Assembly: GCA_012798135.1 (NCBI GenBank)
Contig: JAAZNU010000316.1
Location: 1-64,000, forward strand
Reading direction: 5' to 3'
DNA length: 64,000 nt
Origin: Veillonellaceae bacterium
GTDB taxonomy: Bacteria; Bacillota_C; Negativicutes; UBA1444
The first letter of the stretch is position 1, and the number at the start of each line of letters is the position of its first letter. The notes under the pieces were generated by a model. It did not search any database. It had not been told where the DNA came from and saw nothing but the letters and a program-made list of their open reading frames with translations. This document shows positions 26,641 through 35,699 of this stretch, in pieces. Made by a program: the position numbers and the translations under genes.

Positions 26641-27516
26641 ATGGTGGATTATTCTTTATGGATGCTGGAGTACGCTCACTGCCCTACCCAACCAATTTCT
26701 AGCATCATTTACTCTCAACATAATAAAGGTGAAAGACTGCTCACTTTCACTTACCTAGTAATGAAAAGTAAGGACCACGTGGCAATGGTGGATGTTGGTT
26801 ATGATTACCGCACAACCAACAAACTTAAAGCTGACCGCTTCGGCGTGGTTGATTGGCAATCCCCTGAACACGTTCTGGCAAAGATTGGGCTAAAACCCGG
26901 CGATGTGGATACTGTTCTCCTGACCCATGCTCATTTTGATCATATGGGGGCAGTGAATGATTTCCCCAATGCTCATTTTTATCTGCAAAAGAAGGAGCTA
27001 GATGATTGGCACAGAGTTCTAGCAATGGGCGAGAAATACAGTTTTCTCGCCGCCGCTCTGGACCCGCAAGATCTTTCACTGGCAGACAAATTGGTTGCTT
27101 CTGGGCGGATGACCCTGGTCGAGGGATATGTAGAGAACATCTTGCCGGGGATCCACTTGCTGCCTGTTTACGATAGCCATACCTATGGCTCCCAAATGAT
27201 CATCATCGATAATGATATGCCCTCCGGGAAGAAAGATCGTTGGGTGGTTTCAGGCGACAATTGCTATGCTTACGAAAATCTTCTGGGAATGAACAATGAT
27301 AATGTTTACCTGCCGGTTGGATTTGGAGTTGGCAGTCAGCACAACATGATCGTCGCGCTGGACAAAATGATGGAACTGACAAACGGCAATGTGGACCGCA
27401 TCATCATCGGGCATGAACCAAAAACCTGGGATCATTTCCCCTCCTGGAAAACAGCGGACGGCTTGTATGCAAGTGAACTATCTCTCGCCGCAGGTCAACA
27501 TTCATATATCAAGTAA
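26641..27516 (+). CDS. Metallo-beta-lactamase fold hydrolase, lactonase-like
   Basis: The 291-residue protein has the MBL metal motif THAHFDHMG (near residue 100), a further SHT at the expected third His position, SGDN for the bridging acid, and GHEP near the end. The N-terminal layout (YSLWMLEYAH ... FTYLVMKS) matches N-acyl-homoserine-lactonase-type members. It is the fourth gene of the sugar transport operon with AAGGAGG upstream. In this setting hydrolysis of a sugar lactone or another cyclic ester is more likely than quorum quenching, but this is inference from position. A terminator follows. Confidence 0.82.
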   Translation: MVDYSLWMLEYAHCPTQPISSIIYSQHNKGERLLTFTYLVMKSKDHVAMVDVGYDYRTTNKLKADRFGVVDWQSPEHVLAKIGLKPGDVDTVLLTHAHFDHMGAVNDFPNAHFYLQKKELDDWHRVLAMGEKYSFLAAALDPQDLSLADKLVASGRMTLVEGYVENILPGIHLLPVYDSHTYGSQMIIIDNDMPSGKKDRWVVSGDNCYAYENLLGMNNDNVYLPVGFGVGSQHNMIVALDKMMELTNGNVDRIIIGHEPKTWDHFPSWKTADGLYASELSLAAGQHSYIK

Positions 27517-27530
27517 TATTTAGCAATATA

Positions 27531-27568
27531 AAAATCCGCTCCAAATACACTGGGGCGGATTTTTTCTT
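27531..27568 (+). terminator. Terminator of the sugar transport operon (possibly bidirectional)
   Basis: A stem of 12-13 bp (27531-27543 with 27551-27563, one G-T pair) has a 7-nt loop, an A run before it and a T run after it, so it can also serve the convergent minus-strand gene that ends at 27582. Confidence 0.9.
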
Positions 27569-27581
27569 TATTTCCTATCCT

Positions 27582-28709
27582 CTAGTTCACAATGGCTGGT
27601 GGTACTTCACCGGGCAGCACAGGGGGAACCACCGCCTCGGCCACTTTGTCGCGGTAGAGCAGCGTCCATACATTGGAGGTGAAAACGGTGTACACGCCGC
27701 TGATCAGCGTGAGCGGAGAGAATGCCACCAGGAAGAAGACGGGGATGGCCAGCACCGCGGCGATAATCCACGGCAGCACCTCGCCGGCAAACAGGCTGGT
27801 GACCATGTAACCGAGTGCGCCTGGCACGGCAGCAGCAATTGCGCCGGGGATTGCCAGCACGATATAAGCGGGGATGAGCAGGATTGCAGCCAGCATCAGC
27901 GCGAAACCAAAGGCGATGCCCACACCGATGAGAATAAGCCAGGTGAGCAGCGTGTGCTTCAGGTTCTGCTTGAACATCATCCAGCCCTGGCGGAAGCCTT
28001 CCCAAACGCCCACATCCTCAAAGGCGATGCGGCGGATAATGTACTGGCGCACCATGCTGATGACGATCATCACGAATGCCAGTGCCATCATCAGCAGCAC
28101 AACTATAGCAATCCAGATGCCCACGCCGGCGTTGAAAGCGCCTTCAATGTTTTGGCGGTTGGCGAAGAAGTACACGCCAAGTCCGCCCATTAGCAGCACG
28201 ACAACACCAAAGGCCGGGGTGCCGATAAGCAGGTCCACCAGGAAGATGCGCCAGGCGCGGTGGTTCCATCCGAGTTTCCAGCCATCCTTGAACTTTAATT
28301 TGGTTCCGTCCTGCTCGTGCGCGTTGACCATGCGCATGACGGCGGTTTCGGCAGGGTAGCGCACCAGCGCTCCCAGCAGCCCGAAGAGCAGCGCGATGCC
28401 AAACAAAATTGCCATGGCGATCAAAACGGTGGTGATGGCTTTGGCTTCGGTAGCAAACAGCGGTTCCACATTTTGCATGAACCAGTCCGCCACTTTTTGC
28501 ATTTGCGGGGAGTAATTGCCTACGTTGCCAAAGTCACGAAAATCATTGTAGTTGGCGGGCATATTGGCACGGTAACCGGTGCCGCCGCCCCCTCCTCCGC
28601 CATTGCTGGCGCCGCCGGTGAGGGCAATCAAAAATGCAAAGATCCACAAAACCTTGTAATTCCAGACGATCTGTAATGCGCGTTTCAAGTACTTGCCGGG
28701 TTCAAACAT
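27582..28709 (-). CDS. Polytopic membrane protein of unknown function
   Basis: The 375-residue form starts at the ATG at 28709, which has GGAG six bases upstream; two earlier in-frame ATGs are at 28727 and 28721. A first hydrophobic segment (WIFAFLIALTGG) is followed by a run of seven glycines and an exposed loop of about 50 residues. About six more segments follow, with a cytoplasmic-looking TAVMRMVNAHEQDGTKLKFKDGWKLGWN between segments 2 and 3. A second similar stretch reads AFEDVGVWEGFRQGWMMFKQNL, suggesting an internal duplication. I do not recognise the family; it resembles the DUF975/DUF4013 sort of membrane proteins. It stands alone. Confidence 0.7.
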   Translation of the reverse strand: MFEPGKYLKRALQIVWNYKVLWIFAFLIALTGGASNGGGGGGGTGYRANMPANYNDFRDFGNVGNYSPQMQKVADWFMQNVEPLFATEAKAITTVLIAMAILFGIALLFGLLGALVRYPAETAVMRMVNAHEQDGTKLKFKDGWKLGWNHRAWRIFLVDLLIGTPAFGVVVLLMGGLGVYFFANRQNIEGAFNAGVGIWIAIVVLLMMALAFVMIVISMVRQYIIRRIAFEDVGVWEGFRQGWMMFKQNLKHTLLTWLILIGVGIAFGFALMLAAILLIPAYIVLAIPGAIAAAVPGALGYMVTSLFAGEVLPWIIAAVLAIPVFFLVAFSPLTLISGVYTVFTSNVWTLLYRDKVAEAVVPPVLPGEVPPAIVN

Positions 28710-28810
28710 TGTCTGCTCCATTTCCAATTGAAAAACTTCAACCAGTTAAATATACGCTGATTTCCGTTTCTGGTTGCAGGAACCCGCCACGTCAATTGAA
28801 AGAAGTGCAT

Positions 28811-28844
28811 CAACCACTAATGACGCTAATAGGCGCGAATTTTT
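28811..28844. repeat. Degenerate copy of the AT-rich intergenic repeat
   Basis: Its reverse complement contains AATTCGCG, ATTAGCG and GGTTGA in the same order as the repeats at 3328 and 5488, with insertions. It lies in the gap between the membrane protein gene and tex, which otherwise holds nothing I recognise. Confidence 0.4.
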
Positions 28845-28997
28845 ATATCTTCATTCGCGTTATTAATGGCAAGGAGTTTGTTTCTTTGAGGATTTGATTT
28901 GTTCGCGGTCCGAGCGTAATTAGCGGACAAAGACTATGACCTTAAGGTATCAGTTTTTGTCTGCAGATAAATCGCGCAATTTACGGATCCTTGATTT

Positions 28998-31133
28998 TCA
29001 TTTTTCTTTTTCCATCCCCAGGCTGATGCGACCTCGCTCTGCCTCCACCTTAAGGATGGTTACCTCCACAATATCCCCCACCTGAACGCTCATCCCGGCA
29101 GGCACCTGGGTGCGGTGTAGCAAGCCGTCCTGCTTAACGCCGATATCAATAAACACGCCAAAATCCACCACGTTGCGCACGGTGCCTTTCAGGCGCATTC
29201 CCGTTGTCAGATCCTCCATCTTCAGCACATCCGAGCGCAGGATGGGCGCGGGGGTATCCTCGCGCGGATCGCGCCCGGGGCGCATCAGCTGCTCCAAAAT
29301 ATCCGTCAGCGTTGGCACACCGCAGCCGATCTCCGCTGCCAGCTCCGTCACCGGACGTGCGCCGAGCGCTCCGATGGCTTTGCGCCGCTCCTCGGGCGAA
29401 GAATCCGCTTTCAACCCGGCAGCCGCCAGCACAGCGTTGGCAACCGCGTAGCTTTCAGGATGGATGGCGCTGGCATCCAGCGGATTTGTGCCGCCGCGGA
29501 TGCGCAGGAAACCGGCAGATTGTTCGAAAGCCTTCGGGCCCATCCCCGGCACGTCGCGGATGGCTTCACGGTTGATGAAAGATCCCTTTTCATCGCGGTA
29601 CGCTACAATACGCTCCGCCAGTTTAGCGCCGATGCCCGATACATAGCTCAATAATGCCGGCGAGGCGGTGTTCACGTCCACTCCCACGCGGTTCACCACA
29701 TCCTCCACCACCCCGGTGAGGGCGGCGGTGAGCGCGGTTTGATCCACATCGTGCTGGTACATGCCCACGCCGATGGAGCGCGGGTCGATCTTCACCAATT
29801 CTGCCAATGGATCCTGCACGCGGCGGGCAATCGAGACCGCGCCGCGGATGGAGACATCCAGGTCGGGCATCTCCGCGCGCGCCAGCGGGCTGGCGGAATA
29901 CACCGACGCTCCCGCCTCGTTGGTGATGAGGTAGCGCACAGAGGGCATTTCACGCGTCAATTCAGCCGCCAGGGCTTCAGTTTCGCGGCTAGCGGTGCCA
30001 TTGCCGATGGAGATGAGTGTTACACCATGTTTCTCGATCAGCGCTTTCAGTTTTTCTTTGGATTCCTTCCACTGGCGCTGCGGTTCGTGCGGGTAAATGG
30101 TGCCGGTATCCAGCAGCTTGCCGGTGGGACCCACCACCGCCAGCTTGGTGCCGGTGCGGAAGCCCGGGTCAAGCCCCAGCACGGTGTGCCCTGCCAACGG
30201 CGGCTGCCCGAGTAGCGCTTTCAGATTCGCAGCGAACACCTTGATGGCGTGGGTTTCCGCAGCCACGGTCAGTTCACGGCGCACATCGCGTTCGATCGCC
30301 GGCAGCAGCAGGCGTTCCGCCGCATCGTAAAGCGCGGTTTCCAATTCATTACAAAACGGACTGCGCAGGTCGGGGCGGAAGTAATCCACTATCGAACTTA
30401 TCCAATCGCGCTCCTCCACGGTCACCTTTACCCGCAGCACCTTTTCTGTTTCGCCGCGGTTGATCGCCAGCACCTGGTGCGGGCGCATGCGGCTCACCTG
30501 GGCCGAGAAGGCGTAATAGGTTTCGTAGACCGCTTTCTCATCTTTGGCATCCTCGATCTTTTCACTTGTCAGCACGCCGGATTGCATTGCCTTACGGCGG
30601 GTGGAGGCGCGCACTTCCGCGTGGTCGCTGATGGTCTCCGCCACGATATCCCGCGCGCCGGCGAGGGCATCATCAACGCTGGTTACCTGTTCGTTCAGGA
30701 ATCCCGCAGCGGTCTTTTGCGCGTCGCCAGGGGTGCGTGCCTGGGTGAGGATGAAATCCGCCAGACCCTGCAGCCCTTTTTCGCGGGCAATGGAAGCACG
30801 GGTACGCCGTTTGGGCTTATATGGCGCGTAAAGGTCTTCGAGTGCGGTGAGTGTGTCGGCGGTTGTCAACTTCTCCAGTAGTTCCGGGGTCATTTTCCCT
30901 TGCTCCTCAACAGAGGAGATCACCGCGGTGCGGCGTTCCTCTAGCGCGCGTCCTTTTTCTAGCAGAGTCTGCAGGCTGCGCAGCTGCTCCTCATCCATGG
31001 TGCCGGTAACCTCCTTGCGGTAACGGGCAATAAAGGGAATGGTCGCACCGCCATCGAGTAGTTCAATGACTGCCTGCACATGGGCTGGCGTGAGCGAGAG
31101 GCTGGCGGCGATACTTTTAGCAAAATCGGGCAT
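28998..31133 (-). CDS. tex: Tex, RNA-binding transcription accessory protein
   Basis: The 711-residue protein is a full-length Tex homologue. It begins with the HTH-rich domain (VIELLDGGATIPFIARYRKEVTG) and has the YqgF/RNase H-like core (GLDPGFRTGTKLAVVG ... ISIGNGTASRETEAL). Two helix-hairpin-helix elements follow (VDVNTASPALLSYVSGIG and IRDVPGMGPKAFEQSAGFLRI), and a C-terminal S1 domain closes the protein (GMRLKGTVRNVVDFGVFIDI). Tex binds RNA and associates with transcription; its exact task is still debated. It is a single gene with no obvious operon partner. Confidence 0.96.
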   Translation of the reverse strand: MPDFAKSIAASLSLTPAHVQAVIELLDGGATIPFIARYRKEVTGTMDEEQLRSLQTLLEKGRALEERRTAVISSVEEQGKMTPELLEKLTTADTLTALEDLYAPYKPKRRTRASIAREKGLQGLADFILTQARTPGDAQKTAAGFLNEQVTSVDDALAGARDIVAETISDHAEVRASTRRKAMQSGVLTSEKIEDAKDEKAVYETYYAFSAQVSRMRPHQVLAINRGETEKVLRVKVTVEERDWISSIVDYFRPDLRSPFCNELETALYDAAERLLLPAIERDVRRELTVAAETHAIKVFAANLKALLGQPPLAGHTVLGLDPGFRTGTKLAVVGPTGKLLDTGTIYPHEPQRQWKESKEKLKALIEKHGVTLISIGNGTASRETEALAAELTREMPSVRYLITNEAGASVYSASPLARAEMPDLDVSIRGAVSIARRVQDPLAELVKIDPRSIGVGMYQHDVDQTALTAALTGVVEDVVNRVGVDVNTASPALLSYVSGIGAKLAERIVAYRDEKGSFINREAIRDVPGMGPKAFEQSAGFLRIRGGTNPLDASAIHPESYAVANAVLAAAGLKADSSPEERRKAIGALGARPVTELAAEIGCGVPTLTDILEQLMRPGRDPREDTPAPILRSDVLKMEDLTTGMRLKGTVRNVVDFGVFIDIGVKQDGLLHRTQVPAGMSVQVGDIVEVTILKVEAERGRISLGMEKEK

Positions 31134-31219
31134 GAGTGTCGGGATCCTTGATTGTGTGAGTTGAATTGCGGGGGATATTCTAACACGTACCCCTGTACGA
31201 TTACGGCATTTTTTGGGTA

Positions 31220-31247
31220 TTGATTTTCTGATTGGATATGTTATTAT
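31220..31247 (+). promoter_or_regulatory. Candidate promoter of the first two-cysteine-module gene
   Basis: TTGATT (31220-31225), 16-bp spacer, TATTAT (31242-31247), about 95 nt before the start codon in an AT-rich region. It is followed by a long AT-rich leader and GGAAAGGA. Confidence 0.45.
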
Positions 31248-31342
31248 ATCAGAGTAATACTATCTGTTTTATCATATATTACAGGTAATATTAATTATTT
31301 ATAGAGCCCGTGTTCGGGAACAATTATAGGAAAGGATAAGAA

Positions 31343-32149
31343 ATGAAAAAAGGATTATCCGTTGTAGCAGTTGGAATGCTCGTTCTATCGTTGCTTCTTT
31401 CTGTTCAATCTTCTGCAAAGGCTGTGATGATCGAACCTCCATCGCCGCCTGATCCTTACGTCACCCCCGTCTCTGGTGATATGGAGTTCATCACCGAGCT
31501 CCTGCCTGTTCAGCAGTTCCCCGGCGCTCAGGAGTACAACCAGATGCTGGTGCCGGTCGGCTTCCCGCTGGGTGAAGCACAATTCCTCGACACGGGCGTT
31601 GTTGTCTCCGGTATGGACAGCGGCACAGCCACCGCCTGCTTCTACTTCACCGGCGCTGAATCCGGCTGGGGCGGCAAAGTTGGTGTATGGAATGGCACTA
31701 AGTGGGTGCTCCTCGCTACCACCATCAAGAACCTTGAGGAATCTCCCAACAGCCTCGCCTGTGCCCCCATCACCGGTAATGGCACCTACGTCTTTATTCG
31801 CTACGTAGCTGATACCTCGTTACTTCCCCAGTGCAACTTTGGTTGGAGCTTGAGTACCGACAGTTACGAAGGAGGCACTTACTTCTATGCCCACCTGCAT
31901 AACCTGCCGGATGGCACCCTGGCAACACTCACTTTCCTCAACGCTGTCCCATTATCAAATTACTATGGGTTTGATGGAACCACTAGCGAAGAAGTCGGTA
32001 ACTACGTTCCAGGCGATGCTGATTTCTATGATGCCACCTTTGAAACAGAAGGACCCGTGCTGGTTACATTACGTGTGACTGCTGGCGGATGTACTGCCGA
32101 TCTTCAGATCAACGTGGGAACAGAATTAATCGAACTTCCTGAGGGATAA
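31343..32149 (+). CDS. Secreted two-cysteine-module protein, paralogue 1
   Basis: The 268-residue protein starts with a signal peptide (cleavage likely after AKA near residue 27). The next module, residues about 40-154, is shared with 36875, 38866 and 41315. Its motifs are TPVSGDMEF, YNQMLVPVGFPLGEAQF, ATACFYFTG, GWGGKVGVWNGTKWV and LACAPITGNGTY, with Cys99 and Cys140 conserved in all copies. A second, Ig-like domain of about 100 residues follows, bounded by two further cysteines, and is unlike those of its paralogues. I do not recognise either domain. It reads as an exported, disulfide-stabilised beta-rich surface or secreted protein. A strong terminator follows. It is convergent with the BTAD regulator. 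Confidence 0.72.
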   Translation: MKKGLSVVAVGMLVLSLLLSVQSSAKAVMIEPPSPPDPYVTPVSGDMEFITELLPVQQFPGAQEYNQMLVPVGFPLGEAQFLDTGVVVSGMDSGTATACFYFTGAESGWGGKVGVWNGTKWVLLATTIKNLEESPNSLACAPITGNGTYVFIRYVADTSLLPQCNFGWSLSTDSYEGGTYFYAHLHNLPDGTLATLTFLNAVPLSNYYGFDGTTSEEVGNYVPGDADFYDATFETEGPVLVTLRVTAGGCTADLQINVGTELIELPEG

Positions 32150-32170
32150 CGATTAGGTGTAACCGATCCT

Positions 32171-32200
32171 GGCGGGAGGCAATAGTCTCCCGCCTTTTTT
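32171..32200 (+). terminator. Terminator after paralogue 1
   Basis: A perfect 8-bp GC-rich stem (32171-32178 with 32187-32194) and 8-nt loop are followed by six T. Confidence 0.9.
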
Positions 32201-32223
32201 ATAAAATTTTCAGGCAGATCGGC

Positions 32224-35200
32224 TTATTTTAACCCCCTCTCGAGGGAAGAGACCAGGAATTCTTTTATGTCCTTGTAATTCTTTGGGATGGTTTTTTGAA
32301 AGTCACCAGGCGGCAAGTAGTTTATCACCTCCCTGGCCCGGTCTCGTACCCAGTCATCTGATTCTTCATCTTCGGTGATAAATGACAGGACCTCCGCGAT
32401 CCTCTCCGTTTTTCCACGTTTCACCAGCAGCCGGCAGGCTTCTACCACGGCGCGGTTGAAAAAGTAAATGAACTCCAACTCTAGCGACCGTTGCAAAACA
32501 ATTATCAGTTCATCTTTTGCCGCATCCAGGTCGCCGGTTTCCTGGTAACAAGTCGCCAGGATTACCCGTGCTGACATCTCCCCCCAGTCTGAACCGATTT
32601 CTCGGCTGATGACCAGCGCCTGCTGATTGAACTCAGCCCCTTTTTTAAAATCCTTAATTTCAGCGAACAATTCGCCCAGGTTTGAAAGCGCGATCGCCTC
32701 CCCTTCACGATCATCGATTTCCCTGCACAATTCCAGACTCTTTTGATATGCCTCTTCAGCAGCGGAGTAATCTTCGATTGAAAAACGGGCGGTGCCAATA
32801 TTGTTCAGGATCAAGGATTGCGAATACCGGTTCCCCAGCTTTTCAGCAATCTGTAACGCCTCAGCATAGATCTTCAGCGCCCGGTCGAAATCCCCCCGGC
32901 TGCAGGCTGTATCCGCCAGGACGTTTAACACCTTCGAAAGTCTGCGCCAGTCCTGTAAATCTTCACAGATCTTGCGGCAATTCTCCAGCACCTGTTCGGC
33001 TTTGGTGACCTCGCCCTGGTTGGTCAGTGCGTACCCGATGTTATACAGGGAGTGCGCCTCTCCCCGCCGGTCGCCCAGGTTTCGATAAATCTCGAGGGCT
33101 TTTTGTGCGTACTCTACAGATTTGGATGAACTCTTTTTGACCGCAGCCAGTTTTGCCAGCACGTTGTAACAAAAACCTTCTTCTTCCCGGTTGCTGTTCT
33201 CACGGGCGTTCACCAGCGAGAATTCGATTTGCTCTTCCACCTGGTCAAACTTTTGGATCGAGATCGATAGGCTGGTAGCTCTGGATAACAATCGGGCTCG
33301 GCTCATTGATCCAATTCCACTCTCCTGGCAAAGTGAAGCCAGGACTGTCAATTGTTCGCTGCCTTCCCGGTACAGGCTTCGCGAGTCGTAAAAACAATAC
33401 AACGGATGAATGAACCTTTCGATCCGCTCCCAATCTCCGCTATCGATTAACCACCTGAATGCTTGTATAACGTCCGGTAACACAGCTTCGGTCACATCCA
33501 GGAACTGTAGAATCCCATCCCCTGAAAAGGCATCATACCTTTCAACCAATTGTTGATAAAAGAAAACCGCATGTTCCTGTCGCAGTAACTCAGCCTCCGC
33601 CGAATTCAACAATAGTTTTCCATGTGCATATTGTTGAATCGCCCGGTGAAAACGGTATTTTTCGTGTCCGTCCCAGATCAATAAAGACTGGTTGACCAGT
33701 TCGCGTGCATCCAATGAACTCACCCCGCACACTGCTGAAGCTGCCTGCAGCGTGAAGGGCGACTGGAATATCGTCAATTTGGACAGCATGCTTTGTTGAG
33801 GTCCGGGCAGGTGATTCCAGCAGTTTTCAAAAGATGCAGTGATACTTCGATGCCGTTCCGGCAGGTTAATTGCACCGGAGTGAAGAACATCCATCGTTTT
33901 TTCAAGGCTAGTCAACAGATCCGTGCTGGGCACTCGTTTGGTTTGTCCCGCCGCAAGATCGATCGCCAGGGGCAGCCCTTCAACCAGCCTGCAGATTTGA
34001 ACAATGTCCTGTATGAATTCCGCGGTTTTGCTTTCAGGCTGACTTTCCACCTGGAGGTGGGAGAGGAATAATCTGACTGCTTCAGATTGCAAATCTCCAT
34101 CAAGCGACAATCCTCCAAGTGAATATACACGCTCGCCAACAAGGTCCAGCCGGTTGTATGAAGTACAGACAATTACGATCTGCCTGGACACTTCCAATAT
34201 TTTGGCAGCCAGTTCAGCAGCTTCACTGCAATTGTCAACATTATCCAAAAGGAGCAGTGCCCGGCGGTTTGTAGCCCAGGCGAGCAGTTCCTCCATTGAA
34301 TCCGCAGACCTTTCCTCTACACTGCTCACTTCATGCAAGATCCTTGCACTGAGCTCCTGCCTGTCAGTACATCCGGCGATGGAGATGAAGAACACGCCCC
34401 CTGTAAAAAGTGAATTCTGTGTCTCTGCCAGCCTGGATGCCAGCCGTGTCTTACCGCTGCCGCCTGGTCCGGTAATTGTGATCACCTGGCAGCCGGGTTC
34501 AGATACCCAGTCTTCCAGAATCTCAAGTTCTTTGGATCGTCCGACAAAGGGAGTGCTGTACCCAGGAAGCTGCAGGGAGAGCAAATTCTTGCGCGGCTCT
34601 CTGCGCCCGCTCTCAAAGAAACGTTGAATATCACGGTGAGATTGCTTCATTTGGTAATCAGGTTCGATCGCCAATTCCTCAGCAAAGTAACGCACAGCTG
34701 ATTGATAATGCGCCAGGGCAGCATTCCCCTGTGCCAGCTGCAGCAGGACATCAATTAATCGACTATGCGCATTTTCATCCCAGGGAGCCAGCTGAACAAG
34801 TTTCTCTGCGGTCTTCCTTGCCTCTCCCCACTCACAACGAGTCTCATGATATTGGAGTAAAAGCGAAGTGCCCTCCACGGCAAGTCGATTTAATGCTTCT
34901 CTCCTCAGTACCAGCCAGTCTGAAAATAAACTCGCATCTGCCAGCATTATGGATTCCAATAGCTCGCCCCGGTACAATTCCAGCACCTTTTTAAGGCGTG
35001 TGATCGGAAATCCCCTGCCTGGCTGCTGGTGAAACCGGTCAACCATCCCCCGCATCTGGTTTTCGAATTCAATAACATCTACTTTGAATTCAATCCCTGC
35101 CCTGAACCCAACACCCTCCCGGTTGGCAGAAAATACTTCCCCTGTGCTGCAGGGTTCGAATGCTTTTCTGATCACCGAAAGAGCCTGCCTCAGGTTATGC

Positions 35201-35436
35201 AACGCTGCCTGCTCATCGACATCCGGCCAATACAATGCTGCTAGTTTGCTTCGGGGATGGTCGCGTTCATGCTCAAGGATCAGGTAGGCTGCCAGCGCCC
35301 TGTTCTTCTGAGTGGCTAATCCGCTGATGGCACAGTTATTCACCCAGATCTCGAAACCACCCAGGAAGCTCGCCCGGATCGAGAGCCCCGGTAAATCATT
35401 TTCTGCCATCTTCTGAACTTCGACCATTTTTGACAC
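32224..35436 (-). CDS. Large BTAD / NB-ARC / TPR transcriptional regulator
   Basis: The product is up to 1070 residues. It has a winged-helix domain (FLGGFEIWVNN ... RSKLAALYWPDVDEQAALHNLRQALSVIRK), then a bacterial transcriptional activation domain (to about residue 270). An NB-ARC-type ATPase follows (ITGPGGSGKTRLA; Walker B ALLLLDNVDNC), and at least six TPR units span about residues 750-1030. This is the AfsR/SARP-type STAND regulator plan, in which the TPR part senses and the ATPase gates activation. The start is uncertain: GTG at 35436, ATG at 35427 or ATG at 35409, none with a good ribosome site. It is divergent from a small gene and lies within the secreted-paralogue locus, which it may control. 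Confidence 0.9.
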   Translation of the reverse strand: MSKMVEVQKMAENDLPGLSIRASFLGGFEIWVNNCAISGLATQKNRALAAYLILEHERDHPRSKLAALYWPDVDEQAALHNLRQALSVIRKAFEPCSTGEVFSANREGVGFRAGIEFKVDVIEFENQMRGMVDRFHQQPGRGFPITRLKKVLELYRGELLESIMLADASLFSDWLVLRREALNRLAVEGTSLLLQYHETRCEWGEARKTAEKLVQLAPWDENAHSRLIDVLLQLAQGNAALAHYQSAVRYFAEELAIEPDYQMKQSHRDIQRFFESGRREPRKNLLSLQLPGYSTPFVGRSKELEILEDWVSEPGCQVITITGPGGSGKTRLASRLAETQNSLFTGGVFFISIAGCTDRQELSARILHEVSSVEERSADSMEELLAWATNRRALLLLDNVDNCSEAAELAAKILEVSRQIVIVCTSYNRLDLVGERVYSLGGLSLDGDLQSEAVRLFLSHLQVESQPESKTAEFIQDIVQICRLVEGLPLAIDLAAGQTKRVPSTDLLTSLEKTMDVLHSGAINLPERHRSITASFENCWNHLPGPQQSMLSKLTIFQSPFTLQAASAVCGVSSLDARELVNQSLLIWDGHEKYRFHRAIQQYAHGKLLLNSAEAELLRQEHAVFFYQQLVERYDAFSGDGILQFLDVTEAVLPDVIQAFRWLIDSGDWERIERFIHPLYCFYDSRSLYREGSEQLTVLASLCQESGIGSMSRARLLSRATSLSISIQKFDQVEEQIEFSLVNARENSNREEEGFCYNVLAKLAAVKKSSSKSVEYAQKALEIYRNLGDRRGEAHSLYNIGYALTNQGEVTKAEQVLENCRKICEDLQDWRRLSKVLNVLADTACSRGDFDRALKIYAEALQIAEKLGNRYSQSLILNNIGTARFSIEDYSAAEEAYQKSLELCREIDDREGEAIALSNLGELFAEIKDFKKGAEFNQQALVISREIGSDWGEMSARVILATCYQETGDLDAAKDELIIVLQRSLELEFIYFFNRAVVEACRLLVKRGKTERIAEVLSFITEDEESDDWVRDRAREVINYLPPGDFQKTIPKNYKDIKEFLVSSLERGLK

Positions 35437-35461
35437 TTTTTTGACGGTGACCTTCTACTAT

Positions 35462-35674
35462 ATGACCATGACGAAACCTGATTTTCACCTCAGAGTTCCC
35501 AGTTGTACTTACTATCATTCATTTTTATTGCGCTACTGGCAGAACCAGGACGCGGAAGAAAGGACGTGGCACCTATCGCTTGAAGACCCCGTAACCCGTG
35601 ACGTGAAAGTGTTTCAGAATGTTGAGTCCTTAATTGATTATTTAACACAATTATCAAAAAATATGCAAGCATAA
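35462..35674 (+). CDS. Small protein divergent from the BTAD regulator
   Basis: A protein of about 70 residues with the pattern HSFLLRYW ... W.LSLEDP.T ... F.NVESLIDYLTQL. Short proteins of this look occur in Chloroflexota, often near large regulators; I recall this only in general terms and assign no function. The start at ATG 35462 is a choice: a TTG at 35441 and an ATG at 35468 are also in frame. GGTGA at 35446-35450 is the only ribosome-site-like element. It lies 25 bases from the lipoprotein gene and so probably shares its transcript. The predicted start is only some 25 bases from the regulator's GTG, so the two promoters must overlap coding sequence. Confidence 0.6.
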   Translation: MTMTKPDFHLRVPSCTYYHSFLLRYWQNQDAEERTWHLSLEDPVTRDVKVFQNVESLIDYLTQLSKNMQA

Positions 35675-35699
35675 ACCGAACACATCAAAAGGAGAAAGT

